In this document: in pieces, positions 1-9,505 of the stretch
Numbering within the stretch: position 1 is the first letter of the stretch
How the letters are laid out: every line of letters starts with the position of its first letter
Assembly (NCBI GenBank): GCA_014896455.1
Contig: JADBKJ010000020.1
Location: forward strand, 124,001 to 188,000
Direction of reading: 5' to 3'
Origin: Thermoanaerobacter sp.
Lineage (GTDB): Bacteria > Bacillota > Thermoanaerobacteria > Thermoanaerobacterales > Thermoanaerobacteraceae
DNA: 64,000 bases
Translations under genes and position numbers: made by a program
The notes under the pieces: model-generated
Seen by the model: the letters and a program-made list of their open reading frames with translations, nothing else
Database searches by the model: none
Told to the model about the DNA's origin: nothing

Positions 1-393
1 GGAGATATACGATCTTTTTTTGGACTAAAAAGCACTATGATTGATATAAAGGGCGATGGTAGCAGTGAATTTGAAGTGTACGTAACTTCTTCTTACAGTG
101 ATTCGCAAAAAGTTTCTTTAAATGAGATAAATATTCAAAATAATGGAGGTATAACGAGGGTTTCTAAAGATACTCTTTACGTTGTAGGAGCAAATGGTAT
201 TAAAGAATTAAAAAAGACAGACAAACCCAGTGAAGTTTATACTATAAAAGGCAGTGGTTATGGACATGGCGTAGGGTTAAGCCAGTATGGGGCAAGAGGA
301 CTGGCGGACCATGGGTATAATTACATTTATATTTTAAAATACTATTACAAAGGTATTGAGGTATACGATACTATAAACAATAAAACTCTATAA
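1..393 (+). CDS. SpoIID/LytB-domain protein, C-terminal part (5' end outside window)
   Basis: The frame is open from base 1, so this is the 3' end of a longer gene. The first residues ([12 protein letters not shown]) and the later [13 protein letters not shown] block, followed by the [12 protein letters not shown] ending, are typical of the SpoIID/LytB domain. In SpoIID this domain is a peptidoglycan lytic transglycosylase needed for engulfment during sporulation. The N-terminus with the catalytic glutamate is missing from the window, so sporulation SpoIID cannot be separated from a LytB-type paralogue. queA follows after 16 bases, suggesting co-transcription. Confidence 0.8.
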   Translation, partial: GDIRSFFGLKSTMIDIKGDGSSEFEVYVTSSYSDSQKVSLNEINIQNNGGITRVSKDTLYVVGANGIKELKKTDKPSEVYTIKGSGYGHGVGLSQYGARGLADHGYNYIYILKYYYKGIEVYDTINNKTL

Positions 394-409
394 AAGGATG
401 GCGCAAAAA

Positions 410-1435
410 ATGAAACGCAGCGAGTTTTACTTTGAATTACCAGAAGAATTAATTGCACAAGAACCTTTAGAAGATAGGTCTAGTTCTCGTTTAATGGTTT
501 TAAATAGAAAAACTGGTGAGGTTCAACACGATATTTTTAAAAATATAATAAAATATTTAAAAGCGGGAGATTGTCTTGTTTTAAATGATACAAAAGTTAT
601 TCCTGCGCGCCTTATAGGACGAAGACAAGACTCAGGAGGAAAGATAGAATTTGTTCTTTTGAAAAGATTATCAGCAAATGAGTGGGAAACGTTAGTAAAG
701 CCTGGCAGAAGAGCTAAAGTAGGGACAAGAGTTGTTTTTGGAAATGGAGAATTGGTTGCGGAAATTTTGGACAATACAGAAGTTGGAGGAAGAGTAGTAA
801 GATTTTCTTATGAAGGTTTATTTGAAGAAGTATTAGATAAATTAGGAGAAATGCCTGTGCCGCCTTATATCAAAAAGAAACTAAAAGACAAAGAGAGATA
901 TCAAACGGTCTATGCAAAATATGAAGGTTCTGCAGCTGCTCCTACCGCAGGGCTACATTTTACAGAAGAGTTATTAGAAAAAATAAGGCAAATGGGAGTA
1001 AAAACTGTTTTTATTACCCTTCATGTAGGGTTGGGTACTTTCAGACCAGTAAAGGAAGAAATAATAGAAAATCATAAAATGCATGAAGAGTTTTATATTG
1101 TTACAAAAGAAGCATCTGAAGAAATAAATGCTACAAGAGAAAAAGGTGGTAGAGTAATAGCTGTTGGAACTACTTCTACTCGTACTCTCGAAACTGTAGC
1201 TGATGAAAATGGCTATATAAGAGAGAAAAGTGGATGGACTGATATTTTCATATATCCTGGATATAAATTTAAAGCGATTGATGGTATGATAACAAATTTT
1301 CACTTACCTGAGTCCACTTTAATTATGATGGTGTCGGCTTTTGCTGGTAAAGAAAACATAATGAGGGCTTATCAAGTAGCTATTGAAGAGAGATATAGAT
1401 TTTTTAGCTTTGGGGATGCAATGCTTATAATTTGA
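410..1435 (+). CDS. queA: S-adenosylmethionine:tRNA ribosyltransferase-isomerase QueA
   Basis: QueA transfers and isomerises the ribosyl part of SAM onto preQ1 in tRNA to make epoxyqueuosine, in the cytoplasm. The 341-residue protein has the family N-terminus ([13 protein letters not shown]), the [10 protein letters not shown] block near residue 177 and the C-terminal [12 protein letters not shown] motif. I start it at the ATG at 410, behind an AGGATGG ribosome site; an in-frame ATG at 398 would overlap that site and add four atypical residues. tgt follows 40 bases downstream, and a QueT-type transporter lies at 42859, giving three steps of one pathway in the window. Confidence 0.95.
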   Translation: MKRSEFYFELPEELIAQEPLEDRSSSRLMVLNRKTGEVQHDIFKNIIKYLKAGDCLVLNDTKVIPARLIGRRQDSGGKIEFVLLKRLSANEWETLVKPGRRAKVGTRVVFGNGELVAEILDNTEVGGRVVRFSYEGLFEEVLDKLGEMPVPPYIKKKLKDKERYQTVYAKYEGSAAAPTAGLHFTEELLEKIRQMGVKTVFITLHVGLGTFRPVKEEIIENHKMHEEFYIVTKEASEEINATREKGGRVIAVGTTSTRTLETVADENGYIREKSGWTDIFIYPGYKFKAIDGMITNFHLPESTLIMMVSAFAGKENIMRAYQVAIEERYRFFSFGDAMLII

Positions 1436-1466
1436 GCAGTTGATTACAAGTCAAAAGGTAGAATAG

Positions 1467-2605
<1,139 letters not shown>

Positions 2606-2606
<1 letters not shown>

Positions 2607-2905
2607 TGGATCCACAAACGACTTATGTAATTGTTCAAATACTTATTTTTATTGCAATCTTTTACTTTTTGTTGATTTTGCCCCAACAAAGGCGCCAAAA
2701 GAAAGAGAGAGAAATGCTTGATTCTTTAAAACCTGGCGATGAGATTATTACAAAAAGCGGCTTTTATGGTAAGATCTTAAACATCAAAGACGATGTGATA
2801 ACTTTAGAAATGGGAGCAGATAAGGTAAGACTAAAGATTGCAAAATGGGCAGTTGGAGGAGTTATAAGCTCAGCCAGTGACAAAAACGGAAAAGAAGAAA
2901 AGTGA
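2606..2905 (+). CDS. yajC: Preprotein translocase accessory subunit YajC
   Basis: Small Sec-associated membrane protein of 99 residues. It has one transmembrane helix (about residues 8-26, FYFLLILPQQRRQKK boundary) followed by a cytoplasmic domain with the family motif LKPGDEIITKSGFYGKI. The start is the ATG at 2606, which overlaps the tgt stop and sits seven bases after AAGGAGGA; the upstream in-frame GTG at 2600 is less well placed. secD and secF, the partners of YajC, lie 2.7 kb downstream. Confidence 0.93.
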
Positions 2906-2906
2906 T

Positions 2907-2931
2907 AAGATGCGGTTTGCCGCGTCTTTTT
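2907..2931 (+). terminator. Intrinsic terminator after yajC
   Basis: A 9-bp stem, AAGATGCGG against CCGCGTCTT with one G-T pair, is followed by a run of T. It begins two bases after the yajC stop and closes the queA-tgt-yajC unit. Confidence 0.8.
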
Positions 2932-2992
2932 TATGTACTATGTTTAAAATTAAAAGCATACATATTAGTAAGAAAACTGTGGGGGTGAGACT

Positions 2993-3385
2993 TTGAAAGG
3001 AAGGTTTGGAATGGAAAGGGGAACTGGCATAAATATTACTGGAATTTTTACAGGAGTTTTAATATCTTACATTATCACTCTTAGTTTTTTCATAATTTAC
3101 GCTTTGCTTTTGACCTTTACAGCTGTATCTGAATTAACTTTACCTACCCTTACTTTATTAATAACCATAATAGGTATAGTTTTATCAGGAGCCTTATCTG
3201 CAAGGCATACCACCAACAAGGGTTGGCTAAATGGAGGAATTGCTGGTATTTTATATGTAACCATTATGTTAATTTTAGGAGCATTTTTTGTAAAAGAATT
3301 AGGGCCTACTTTTTCTTGGGCAGTAAAATACGCTTGGGGAGCTGTTTTAGGAGCTTTAGGTGGTATGATAGGTATCAATTTATAG
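2993..3385 (+). CDS. TIGR04086-like small integral membrane protein
   Basis: A 130-residue protein that is almost entirely hydrophobic, with about four transmembrane segments (near residues 12-38, 42-63, 75-95 and 105-128). Glycines and the ARHTTNKGWLNGG loop between helices 2 and 3 resemble the TIGR04086 family of unknown function, which is common in Clostridia beside yajC. The start is a TTG behind GGGGGTG. No function can be assigned from the sequence. It ends 55 bases before scfA. Confidence 0.7.
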   Translation: MKGRFGMERGTGINITGIFTGVLISYIITLSFFIIYALLLTFTAVSELTLPTLTLLITIIGIVLSGALSARHTTNKGWLNGGIAGILYVTIMLILGAFFVKELGPTFSWAVKYAWGAVLGALGGMIGINL

Positions 3386-3386
3386 C

Positions 3387-3415
3387 TTCAATTCCTTCTC
3401 TTTATGTGTTATAAT
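3387..3415 (+). promoter_or_regulatory. Probable sigma-A promoter for scfA-scfB
   Basis: A perfect TATAAT at 3410-3415 lies 17 bases after a weak -35 box, TTCAAT, at 3387-3392. The start codon of scfA is 25 bases further on, behind AGGAGGG. Confidence 0.5.
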
Positions 3416-3440
3416 AAATCAGGAAGAGGAGGGAAGAAAA

Positions 3441-3578
3441 ATGAAGCATGTTATAACAATCAACAGGCCAACGTTAAAAAATAGCTTAAAAAAGCCAGGC
3501 TGTGGCGAATGCCAGGCATCTTGTCAATCAGCTTGTAAAACATCTTGCACTGTAGCAAACCAAGAATGTCAATACTAA
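3441..3578 (+). CDS. scfA: SCIFF peptide (six cysteines in forty-five residues), precursor of a ranthipeptide
   Basis: This 45-codon gene encodes the substrate of the radical-SAM enzyme next to it. After a basic leader (residues 1-19, MKHVITINRPTLKNS start) the core holds Cys at 21, 24, 28, 32, 36 and 43, exactly the six-cysteine, 45-residue pattern that names the family. In characterised members the maturase forms thioether bonds from Cys to the alpha carbon of downstream residues such as Thr. The strong AGGAGG site and the maturase 65 bases downstream support the call. The peptide is very widely conserved in Clostridia, and its cellular role is still unclear. Confidence 0.95.
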   Translation: MKHVITINRPTLKNSLKKPGCGECQASCQSACKTSCTVANQECQY

Positions 3579-3591
3579 TACATAATACTCA

Positions 3592-3620
3592 AAATGGCAG
3601 TAAAATAGTTACTGCCATTT
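3592..3620 (+). promoter_or_regulatory. Stem-loop between scfA and scfB
   Basis: A perfect 10-bp stem, AAATGGCAGT against ACTGCCATTT, with a 9-base loop lies between the stop of scfA and the start of scfB. No T-run follows, so it is not a strong terminator. It could stabilise the scfA message or limit read-through so that peptide is made in excess over enzyme; that role is inferred. Confidence 0.65.
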
Positions 3621-3643
3621 AAACTTGCAATGGAGGTTAAAAA

Positions 3644-5029
3644 ATGTCAGAGTTAATGCATAAATTTAAAAGACTGGGAATGAATATTGTAGTAGATCCG
3701 GTAAGTGGCTCTATCCATGTGGTAGACGATATTATTTATGATATTTTGGACTTTTATGAAAATCACTCAAAAGAAGAAATTGTAAATTTACTTCAACATA
3801 AATACAAAAAAGAAGATATGCTGGAAGCTATTGCAGAAATTGACGAATTAAAAGAAAAAGGGCTATTATTTTCAGAAGATATATATAAAGATATTGCAGT
3901 GTCGAGAAATGATTCTGTTATAAAAGCGATGTGTTTAAATGTTGCTCACGACTGCAATTTAAGGTGCAAATATTGTTTTGCTTCTACTGGGGATTTTAAA
4001 GGTAGTCGAAAATTGATGGATTTTGAGACGGGCAAAAAAGCAATCGATTTTTTAATAAAGAGTTCTGGGAAAAGGCAAAACATTGAAGTCGATTTTTTTG
4101 GAGGTGAACCCCTTTTAAATTTTGAAGTAGTCAAGCAATTGGTGGAATATGGAAAACAGAAGGCAAAAGAAAACAAAAAGACTATCAAATTTACTATAAC
4201 AACTAACGCAATACTTTTGGATGACGAAAAGATAAAATATTTTAATGAAAACTTTTCTAATGTGGTACTTAGTTTAGATGGAAGGAAAGAAGTAAATGAC
4301 AACATGAGGATTCGTGTAAACGGCAGTGGAACCTATGATACAATAGTTACAAAAATAAAAAAATTCGTTGAATCAAGAGGGGAAAAGGAATACTATGTGA
4401 GAGGGACTTTTACAGCAAAAAATTTAGATTTTACCAATGATGTGTTGCACATTGCTGATTTAGGAGTTTATGAAATATCTGTAGAGCCGGTAGTTGAAAA
4501 AGAAGATAAAGAATATACCTTAAGGGAAGAGCATTTAGAGAGAATTTTAAATGAATATGACAGATTAGCAGAAGAATATATAGAGAGATACGAAGAAGGA
4601 AGGCCTTTTTCTTTTTATCATTTTAAAATAGATTTAGAAGGAGGACCTTGCGTTAAAAAAAGACTTCAAGGCTGTGGTGCTGGTTTTGAGTATATAGCAG
4701 TGACTCCCGATGGGGATATTTATCCTTGCCATCAATTTGTGGGTATTGAGGAATTTAAATTAGGAAATCTTGAAGAAGGTATAACTAATAAAGAATTGCA
4801 GCAAAAATTTATAGAAAGCGATATTTACAAAAGAGAAGAATGTACAAAATGTTGGGCAAGGTTCTATTGTAGTGGAGGTTGCTTTGCAAATAACTACAAC
4901 ATAAATGGAGATATTAATAAACCTTATGAGCTGGCTTGTGAAATGCAAAAAAGGCGGTTTGAAAATGCGATTGCCATAAAAGCATATCAAATGCTAAAGG
5001 GTGAGGAAAATGGTTATAAAGGAATATAA
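3644..5029 (+). CDS. scfB: SCIFF peptide maturase, radical SAM/SPASM thioether-forming enzyme
   Basis: A 461-residue enzyme that installs sactionine/ranthionine-type thioether links in the ScfA peptide. The N-terminal about 90 residues form the peptide-recognition (RRE-like) region. The radical-SAM motif CNLRCKYC lies at residues 104-111 and binds the SAM-ligating 4Fe-4S cluster. The C-terminal SPASM part has the cysteines CVKKRLQGCGAG, PCHQF, CTKCWARFYCSGGCF and a late Cys, which ligate two auxiliary clusters. The ATG at 3644 follows TGGAGG. Its last 20 bases overlap the next gene. Confidence 0.95.
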   Translation: MSELMHKFKRLGMNIVVDPVSGSIHVVDDIIYDILDFYENHSKEEIVNLLQHKYKKEDMLEAIAEIDELKEKGLLFSEDIYKDIAVSRNDSVIKAMCLNVAHDCNLRCKYCFASTGDFKGSRKLMDFETGKKAIDFLIKSSGKRQNIEVDFFGGEPLLNFEVVKQLVEYGKQKAKENKKTIKFTITTNAILLDDEKIKYFNENFSNVVLSLDGRKEVNDNMRIRVNGSGTYDTIVTKIKKFVESRGEKEYYVRGTFTAKNLDFTNDVLHIADLGVYEISVEPVVEKEDKEYTLREEHLERILNEYDRLAEEYIERYEEGRPFSFYHFKIDLEGGPCVKKRLQGCGAGFEYIAVTPDGDIYPCHQFVGIEEFKLGNLEEGITNKELQQKFIESDIYKREECTKCWARFYCSGGCFANNYNINGDINKPYELACEMQKRRFENAIAIKAYQMLKGEENGYKGI

Positions 5030-5567
5030 GGGTATGAAACCCAAAATTGATGATGAGGCGTATATAGCGGAAACAGCAGAGATTATTGGAGGTGTAGAAA
5101 TAAAAAAAGATGCAAATATATGGTATGGGGCTGTGCTAAGAGGAGATATAGATAAAATAGTTGTTGGAGAAGGAACTAATATACAAGATAATTGTATTGT
5201 ACATGTTACAGAGGGACATCCCTGCTATATAGGAAATTACTGCACAATAGGACATGGGGCGATAGTCCATGCTTGCAAGATAGGAAATAGTGTGCTAATA
5301 GGTATGGGAGCAATTATATTAGATGATGCAGAAATAGGAGATAATTGTATAATAGGAGCAGGATCACTAGTGACAGGAGGTAAAAAGATTCCTGAGGGCA
5401 GTCTTGCTTTTGGGAATCCTGCAAAAGTTATAAGGAAACTTACTCAAGAGGAAATTGAAAATATTCATCGCTCCTATGAACATTATGTAGAATTAGCAAA
5501 ATTGCATTTTTCTAACTTTAGGCAATTGACCGTTTACAATAAAAGTAATATAATAGAAAATAGTTAA
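5010..5567 (+). CDS. Gamma-class carbonic anhydrase-like hexapeptide-repeat protein
   Basis: A 185-residue left-handed beta-helix protein of the YrdA/PaaY/Cam family, with repeated hexapeptides such as IGNYCTIGHGAIVHACKIGNSVLIGMG. Histidines in HVTEGH, IGHGA and VHACKIG match the three zinc/iron ligands of gamma carbonic anhydrases. Many members show little CO2 hydration activity, so the catalytic role is uncertain. The ATG at 5010 follows GGTGAGG and is preferred over the GTG at 5001; it overlaps scfB by 20 bases. Confidence 0.85.
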   Translation: MVIKEYKGMKPKIDDEAYIAETAEIIGGVEIKKDANIWYGAVLRGDIDKIVVGEGTNIQDNCIVHVTEGHPCYIGNYCTIGHGAIVHACKIGNSVLIGMGAIILDDAEIGDNCIIGAGSLVTGGKKIPEGSLAFGNPAKVIRKLTQEEIENIHRSYEHYVELAKLHFSNFRQLTVYNKSNIIENS

Positions 5568-5586
5568 ACTACGAAGGAGGATTCGA

Positions 5587-6822
5587 ATGAGAAGTAGAGG
5601 TTTTATCAAATTTTTTTCTGTAATCATTGTTACAGCAATAGTTGCATATATAGCCTTTTTTGGAATAAAGGCAGGCAATTATTCTATAAGCCCAGTACAG
5701 GATCACATGAGATTGGGACTAGACTTAAGAGGGGGCGTTTATGTATTAGAAGAAGCACAAGGTAATGTTACACAAGATGCGATAAATAAAGCTATTGCAG
5801 TCATAAGGAACAGGATAGATGCTCTTGGCGTGACACAGCCTGTAATAACTCAACAGGGGTCAAATAGAATTCGTGTGGAGTTGCCTGGCATGAATGACCC
5901 TGATAGGGCAATAGAGATAATAGGTAAAACTGCTCAATTGAAGTTTGTTGGTCCAGATGGTCAGGTTATTTTAACAGGTGCTAATGTAAAAGATTCAAAA
6001 GCAGTATATGCTCAAACTCAAACAGGAATCCAGCAGCCAGAAGTTACGTTAGTACTTGATGCTGAAGGAACAAAGAAATTTGCAGAAGCAACTCAAAAAT
6101 TTTTAGGACAACCTATTGCGATACTTTTAGATGATAAGGTAATTTCTGCTCCTAAAGTAAATGACGTAATAACTACTGGAAATGCAGTCATTACAGGCTT
6201 GAAGGATTTCCAAGAAGCATCTGAATTAGCTACACTTATAAGAGCTGGTTCTTTGCCTGTCACATTAAAACCCATAGCTTATAGTTCTGTAGGTGCAACG
6301 TTAGGTCCGAGTGCTTTGAATGCTAGCTTAAAAGCTGGTATATACGGTACTTTACTGGTCATGTTGTTTATGATAGCTTTTTATAGATTACCAGGTTTTG
6401 TAGCAGACATAGCCTTATTAATATATATATTAATAAACTTCATCGTTTATGCATTATTTAATATAACATTAGATTTGCCAGGTATTGCAGGTTTCTTATT
6501 GTCAATAGGTATGGCTGTAGATACTAATATTTTAATTTTTGAAAGATTTAAAGAGGAATTGTGGGCAGGTAAAAGCATAAGACCTGCTTTAGATGCCGGC
6601 TTTGCGAAAGCTTTTAGAGCAGTATTTGATGCTAATATAACCACTATAATTGGAGCTATTATCCTTTTCTACTTGGGTTCAGGAAATATTAAAGGATTTG
6701 CTTTAACACTTATAATAGGTGTGACATCCAGTTTATTCACAGCTATAACTGTAACGAGATTTTTGTTGCATGCGCTTCTTGATATGGATTTGACAAAGAA
6801 CATAAAACTTTATGGAGCATAG
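5587..6822 (+). CDS. secD: Protein translocase subunit SecD
   Basis: SecD acts with SecF on the outer face of the membrane to pull exported proteins through SecYEG using the ion gradient. The 411-residue protein has an N-terminal helix, the LGLDLRGGVYVL motif, the extracellular P1 region and five C-terminal helices with the conserved GFLLSIGMAVDTNILIFERF segment. It is short compared with E. coli SecD because the P1 domain is reduced, as usual in Firmicutes. GGAGG precedes the ATG, and secF follows after 12 bases. Confidence 0.96.
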   Translation: MRSRGFIKFFSVIIVTAIVAYIAFFGIKAGNYSISPVQDHMRLGLDLRGGVYVLEEAQGNVTQDAINKAIAVIRNRIDALGVTQPVITQQGSNRIRVELPGMNDPDRAIEIIGKTAQLKFVGPDGQVILTGANVKDSKAVYAQTQTGIQQPEVTLVLDAEGTKKFAEATQKFLGQPIAILLDDKVISAPKVNDVITTGNAVITGLKDFQEASELATLIRAGSLPVTLKPIAYSSVGATLGPSALNASLKAGIYGTLLVMLFMIAFYRLPGFVADIALLIYILINFIVYALFNITLDLPGIAGFLLSIGMAVDTNILIFERFKEELWAGKSIRPALDAGFAKAFRAVFDANITTIIGAIILFYLGSGNIKGFALTLIIGVTSSLFTAITVTRFLLHALLDMDLTKNIKLYGA

Positions 6823-6834
6823 GAGGGGAATTGA

Positions 6835-7746
6835 GTGAACCAACATAGATTTCATATAGATGTCATTGGCAAAACGAAAATTTGGTTTGCGATATCAGGG
6901 ATTATGATTTTAATTGGCGTAATAGCTATGCTTGTAAATGGGTTTAATTGGGGAATAGATTTTACTGGCGGAACAATAATGGAGTTTAAAATTGGCAAAT
7001 CTTTTGATACGAATGATATAATTAAAATTTTAAACGAATATAAGGTTAAAGACTATCAAATACAAAAAATAGGGACAAAAGGTGATCATGTTTCAATAAA
7101 GACAAGTCCTATTTCCAATGAAACGCGGCTTTCAATAATAAAAGATATCGAAGAAAAATACAACTTAACAGAAAATGACTTAATAATGTCACAGCAAGTT
7201 GGGCCTTCTTTAGGAGCAGAGATAAAATTTGGGATGGTATTGGCACTGGTAGTAGCTTCTCTAGTAATGCTTACCTATTTAGGTTTTAGATTTAATTTTG
7301 AAATGAGCTTGGCAGCAGTTATTGGATTATTGCATAATGTGATAATATTAATTTCAATTTACGCTATTTTCAAAATAACAGTAGACTCGCCTTTTATAGC
7401 AGCTCTTTTGACAGTATTTAGTTATTCTCTTCACGATACTATTGTAATTTTTGACAGAATAAGAGATAATTTAAAAAGTATGAGAAGATCTGATTATGCA
7501 GAAATTGCGAATGTGAGTATAAACCAGACTCTTACACGATCGATAAACGTAGTTTTGACAGTATTGATCATGCTTGTCTTGATGTATTTCTTAGGGCCGA
7601 AGGCATTAAAAGATTTTGCATTGCCCCTACTTATTGGTATAACTTGGGGAGCGTATTCTTCAATATTTATTTCTACTCCTCTTTGGGTATTGATTAAAAA
7701 TAGAGAAAAGAGGAAAAAAATCTCTAATAAACCTGCAAAAGCTTAA
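6835..7746 (+). CDS. secF: Protein translocase subunit SecF
   Basis: The partner of SecD: 303 residues with a first helix, the NWGIDFTGGTIMEF motif, a small extracellular domain and five further helices including YSLHDTIVIFDRIRDN. The start is GTG behind AGGAGGGG. Bases 6833-6890, covering the start codon and first 18 codons, are repeated in inverted orientation and slightly decayed form at 19498-19555. Confidence 0.96.
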   Translation: MNQHRFHIDVIGKTKIWFAISGIMILIGVIAMLVNGFNWGIDFTGGTIMEFKIGKSFDTNDIIKILNEYKVKDYQIQKIGTKGDHVSIKTSPISNETRLSIIKDIEEKYNLTENDLIMSQQVGPSLGAEIKFGMVLALVVASLVMLTYLGFRFNFEMSLAAVIGLLHNVIILISIYAIFKITVDSPFIAALLTVFSYSLHDTIVIFDRIRDNLKSMRRSDYAEIANVSINQTLTRSINVVLTVLIMLVLMYFLGPKALKDFALPLLIGITWGAYSSIFISTPLWVLIKNREKRKKISNKPAKA

Positions 7747-7767
7747 GTTTAATTAATATAAAAAATA

Positions 7768-7815
7768 TAGTGGCATAATATCTCTTTTTTTGAGAGATAA
7801 TGCTACTATATTTTT
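7768..7815 (+). terminator. Intrinsic terminator after secF
   Basis: A long imperfect stem pairs ATAGTGGCATAATATCTCT with GAGAGATAATGCTACTAT around a T-rich loop, followed by ATTTTTATT. It closes the secD-secF unit. Confidence 0.8.
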
Positions 7816-7829
7816 ATTGAGGTGAAACG

Positions 7830-9497
7830 ATGAATTTGCCTTTTATTTTTAGAAACAAAAAAATTGCCAAAAGGTATAGAGAAATATTAAAAATTCTAGC
7901 AAAAAATGGCTTTGGTTTTATTTCTGATATTTTGTCGAAAGGTAGACACATACCTTTTTATATACTGAAAAGTCATGATTATATGGAAGTTGGTAAGAGG
8001 ATTAGGGAAACATTAGAGGAATTAGGTCCTACATTTATAAAACTAGGGCAACTTTTAAGTACAAGAGGGGACCTTATTCCGCATGATATTTTGTTGGAAC
8101 TTGCTAAACTTCAAGATGATGTAGAACCAGAAGACTTTGTATCTATAAAGAATATTTTAGAAAGTGAATTAAAAGGTAAGATATCAGATTTTTTCATTTA
8201 TTTTGATGAAACTCCTATTGCTTCAGCTTCTATTGGACAAGTTTATAGGGCAAAAATTAAAGAAGGGAAAAATGTTGTTGTTAAAGTACAGCGTCCAGAA
8301 GTATCTCAAAAGATAAATGCTGATATAATAATTCTAAAGAATGTTGCTAAAATTTTGAATGAGCGTATAATTGATGCTCCTTTGGATTTTGTAGAAATTG
8401 TTGATGAGTTAGCTGAATCTCTTCTTAACGAATTGGATTATGCCCAAGAAGGAAACAATGCCGAACGCTTTAGAGAAAATTTTGAGAAGGAAAGTTACAT
8501 ATATATACCTAAAATATATTGGAAATACACCACAAAGCGCGTTCTTACAATGGAATACGTAGAAGGCATAAGTGTGAAAAATAGGGATTTACTTGTAAAA
8601 AAGGGGTTCGATTTAAAGAAAATTGCAAGAGAGGGAGCATGGGCTATATTTTTACAAGTTTATGAATTTGGCTTTTTCCATGGAGATCCTCATCCTGGTA
8701 ATATATTAATCACGAATGATGGCAAAATTTCTTATATTGATTTTGGAATTGTAGGTTACCTTGATAAATCCTCAAGAGAAATGATAATTGACCTTTTTAA
8801 AGCCTTTGCCGAGAATGATATTGAGGAAGTAATAGAAGTTTTATCGGATGTAGGGGCTATAAGGCCTGATACTAACCTTAGAACTCTTAAGTCTGATTTG
8901 AGCCATATAATAAATTATTTTTACAACACTCCACTAAAAAATATCAGTGTGAACGATTCAATGAGGAAAATAATGTCAACTGTTTATAAGCACAAGCTGA
9001 TCTTGCCTCCAGAGTTTACTTTACTCCTCAAGTCTTTAGCTACAGTAGAAGGTGTGGGCAGAAGCTTAGATCCCGATTTTAGCATTTCTAGTGTAGCAAA
9101 AGATTTTATAAAGCAGGTATATTTGAGAAATATTAGTTTAACTAAAATATTAAAAGAAAACTCCAAAGATTTACATAAAGCAATAATAGTATTGAGAAAA
9201 CTTCCTTATAAAATTCAAAGTATAATGACAAAGCTTATAAAAGACGATATAAAAGTGAGAATAAACATTGATGAAAGTAAAAGTCTGCGTTACGATTTAA
9301 ATATCATGGTAAATAAAGTTATTGTAAGTATCATAGCATCAGCATTGATTGTAGCTTCTTCATTGGTTTTGACTTTTCAAGGGGGATATAAAGTTTTCGG
9401 CTACAATGTATTGGGGCTTTTTGGTTATGTAGTTGCTTTATTTCTATGTTTTTGGGTTTTCTACCGAATCTTTATAGTTGAGAGGAGAAAAAAATAG
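7830..9497 (+). CDS. ABC1/UbiB/AarF-family atypical protein kinase
   Basis: A 555-residue UbiB-type kinase-like ATPase. It shows the family KxGQ region (FIKLGQLLSTRGDLIP, about residues 66-82), the alanine-rich nucleotide loop ASASIGQVYRA near residue 131, the catalytic FHGDPHPGNIL and the metal-binding YIDFGIVGYL. Two hydrophobic helices close the protein (about residues 495-550), anchoring it in the membrane. Family members support quinone or lipid metabolism; the substrate in this anaerobe is unknown. GAGGTG precedes the ATG. Confidence 0.88.
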   Translation: MNLPFIFRNKKIAKRYREILKILAKNGFGFISDILSKGRHIPFYILKSHDYMEVGKRIRETLEELGPTFIKLGQLLSTRGDLIPHDILLELAKLQDDVEPEDFVSIKNILESELKGKISDFFIYFDETPIASASIGQVYRAKIKEGKNVVVKVQRPEVSQKINADIIILKNVAKILNERIIDAPLDFVEIVDELAESLLNELDYAQEGNNAERFRENFEKESYIYIPKIYWKYTTKRVLTMEYVEGISVKNRDLLVKKGFDLKKIAREGAWAIFLQVYEFGFFHGDPHPGNILITNDGKISYIDFGIVGYLDKSSREMIIDLFKAFAENDIEEVIEVLSDVGAIRPDTNLRTLKSDLSHIINYFYNTPLKNISVNDSMRKIMSTVYKHKLILPPEFTLLLKSLATVEGVGRSLDPDFSISSVAKDFIKQVYLRNISLTKILKENSKDLHKAIIVLRKLPYKIQSIMTKLIKDDIKVRINIDESKSLRYDLNIMVNKVIVSIIASALIVASSLVLTFQGGYKVFGYNVLGLFGYVVALFLCFWVFYRIFIVERRKK

Positions 9498-9505
9498 GAG
9501 AATTT

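Noticed and set aside
974-1303. Reverse-strand frames opposite queA, tgt and other housekeeping genes
   Set aside because: They follow the codon structure of the opposite gene, lack ribosome sites and resemble no protein family.
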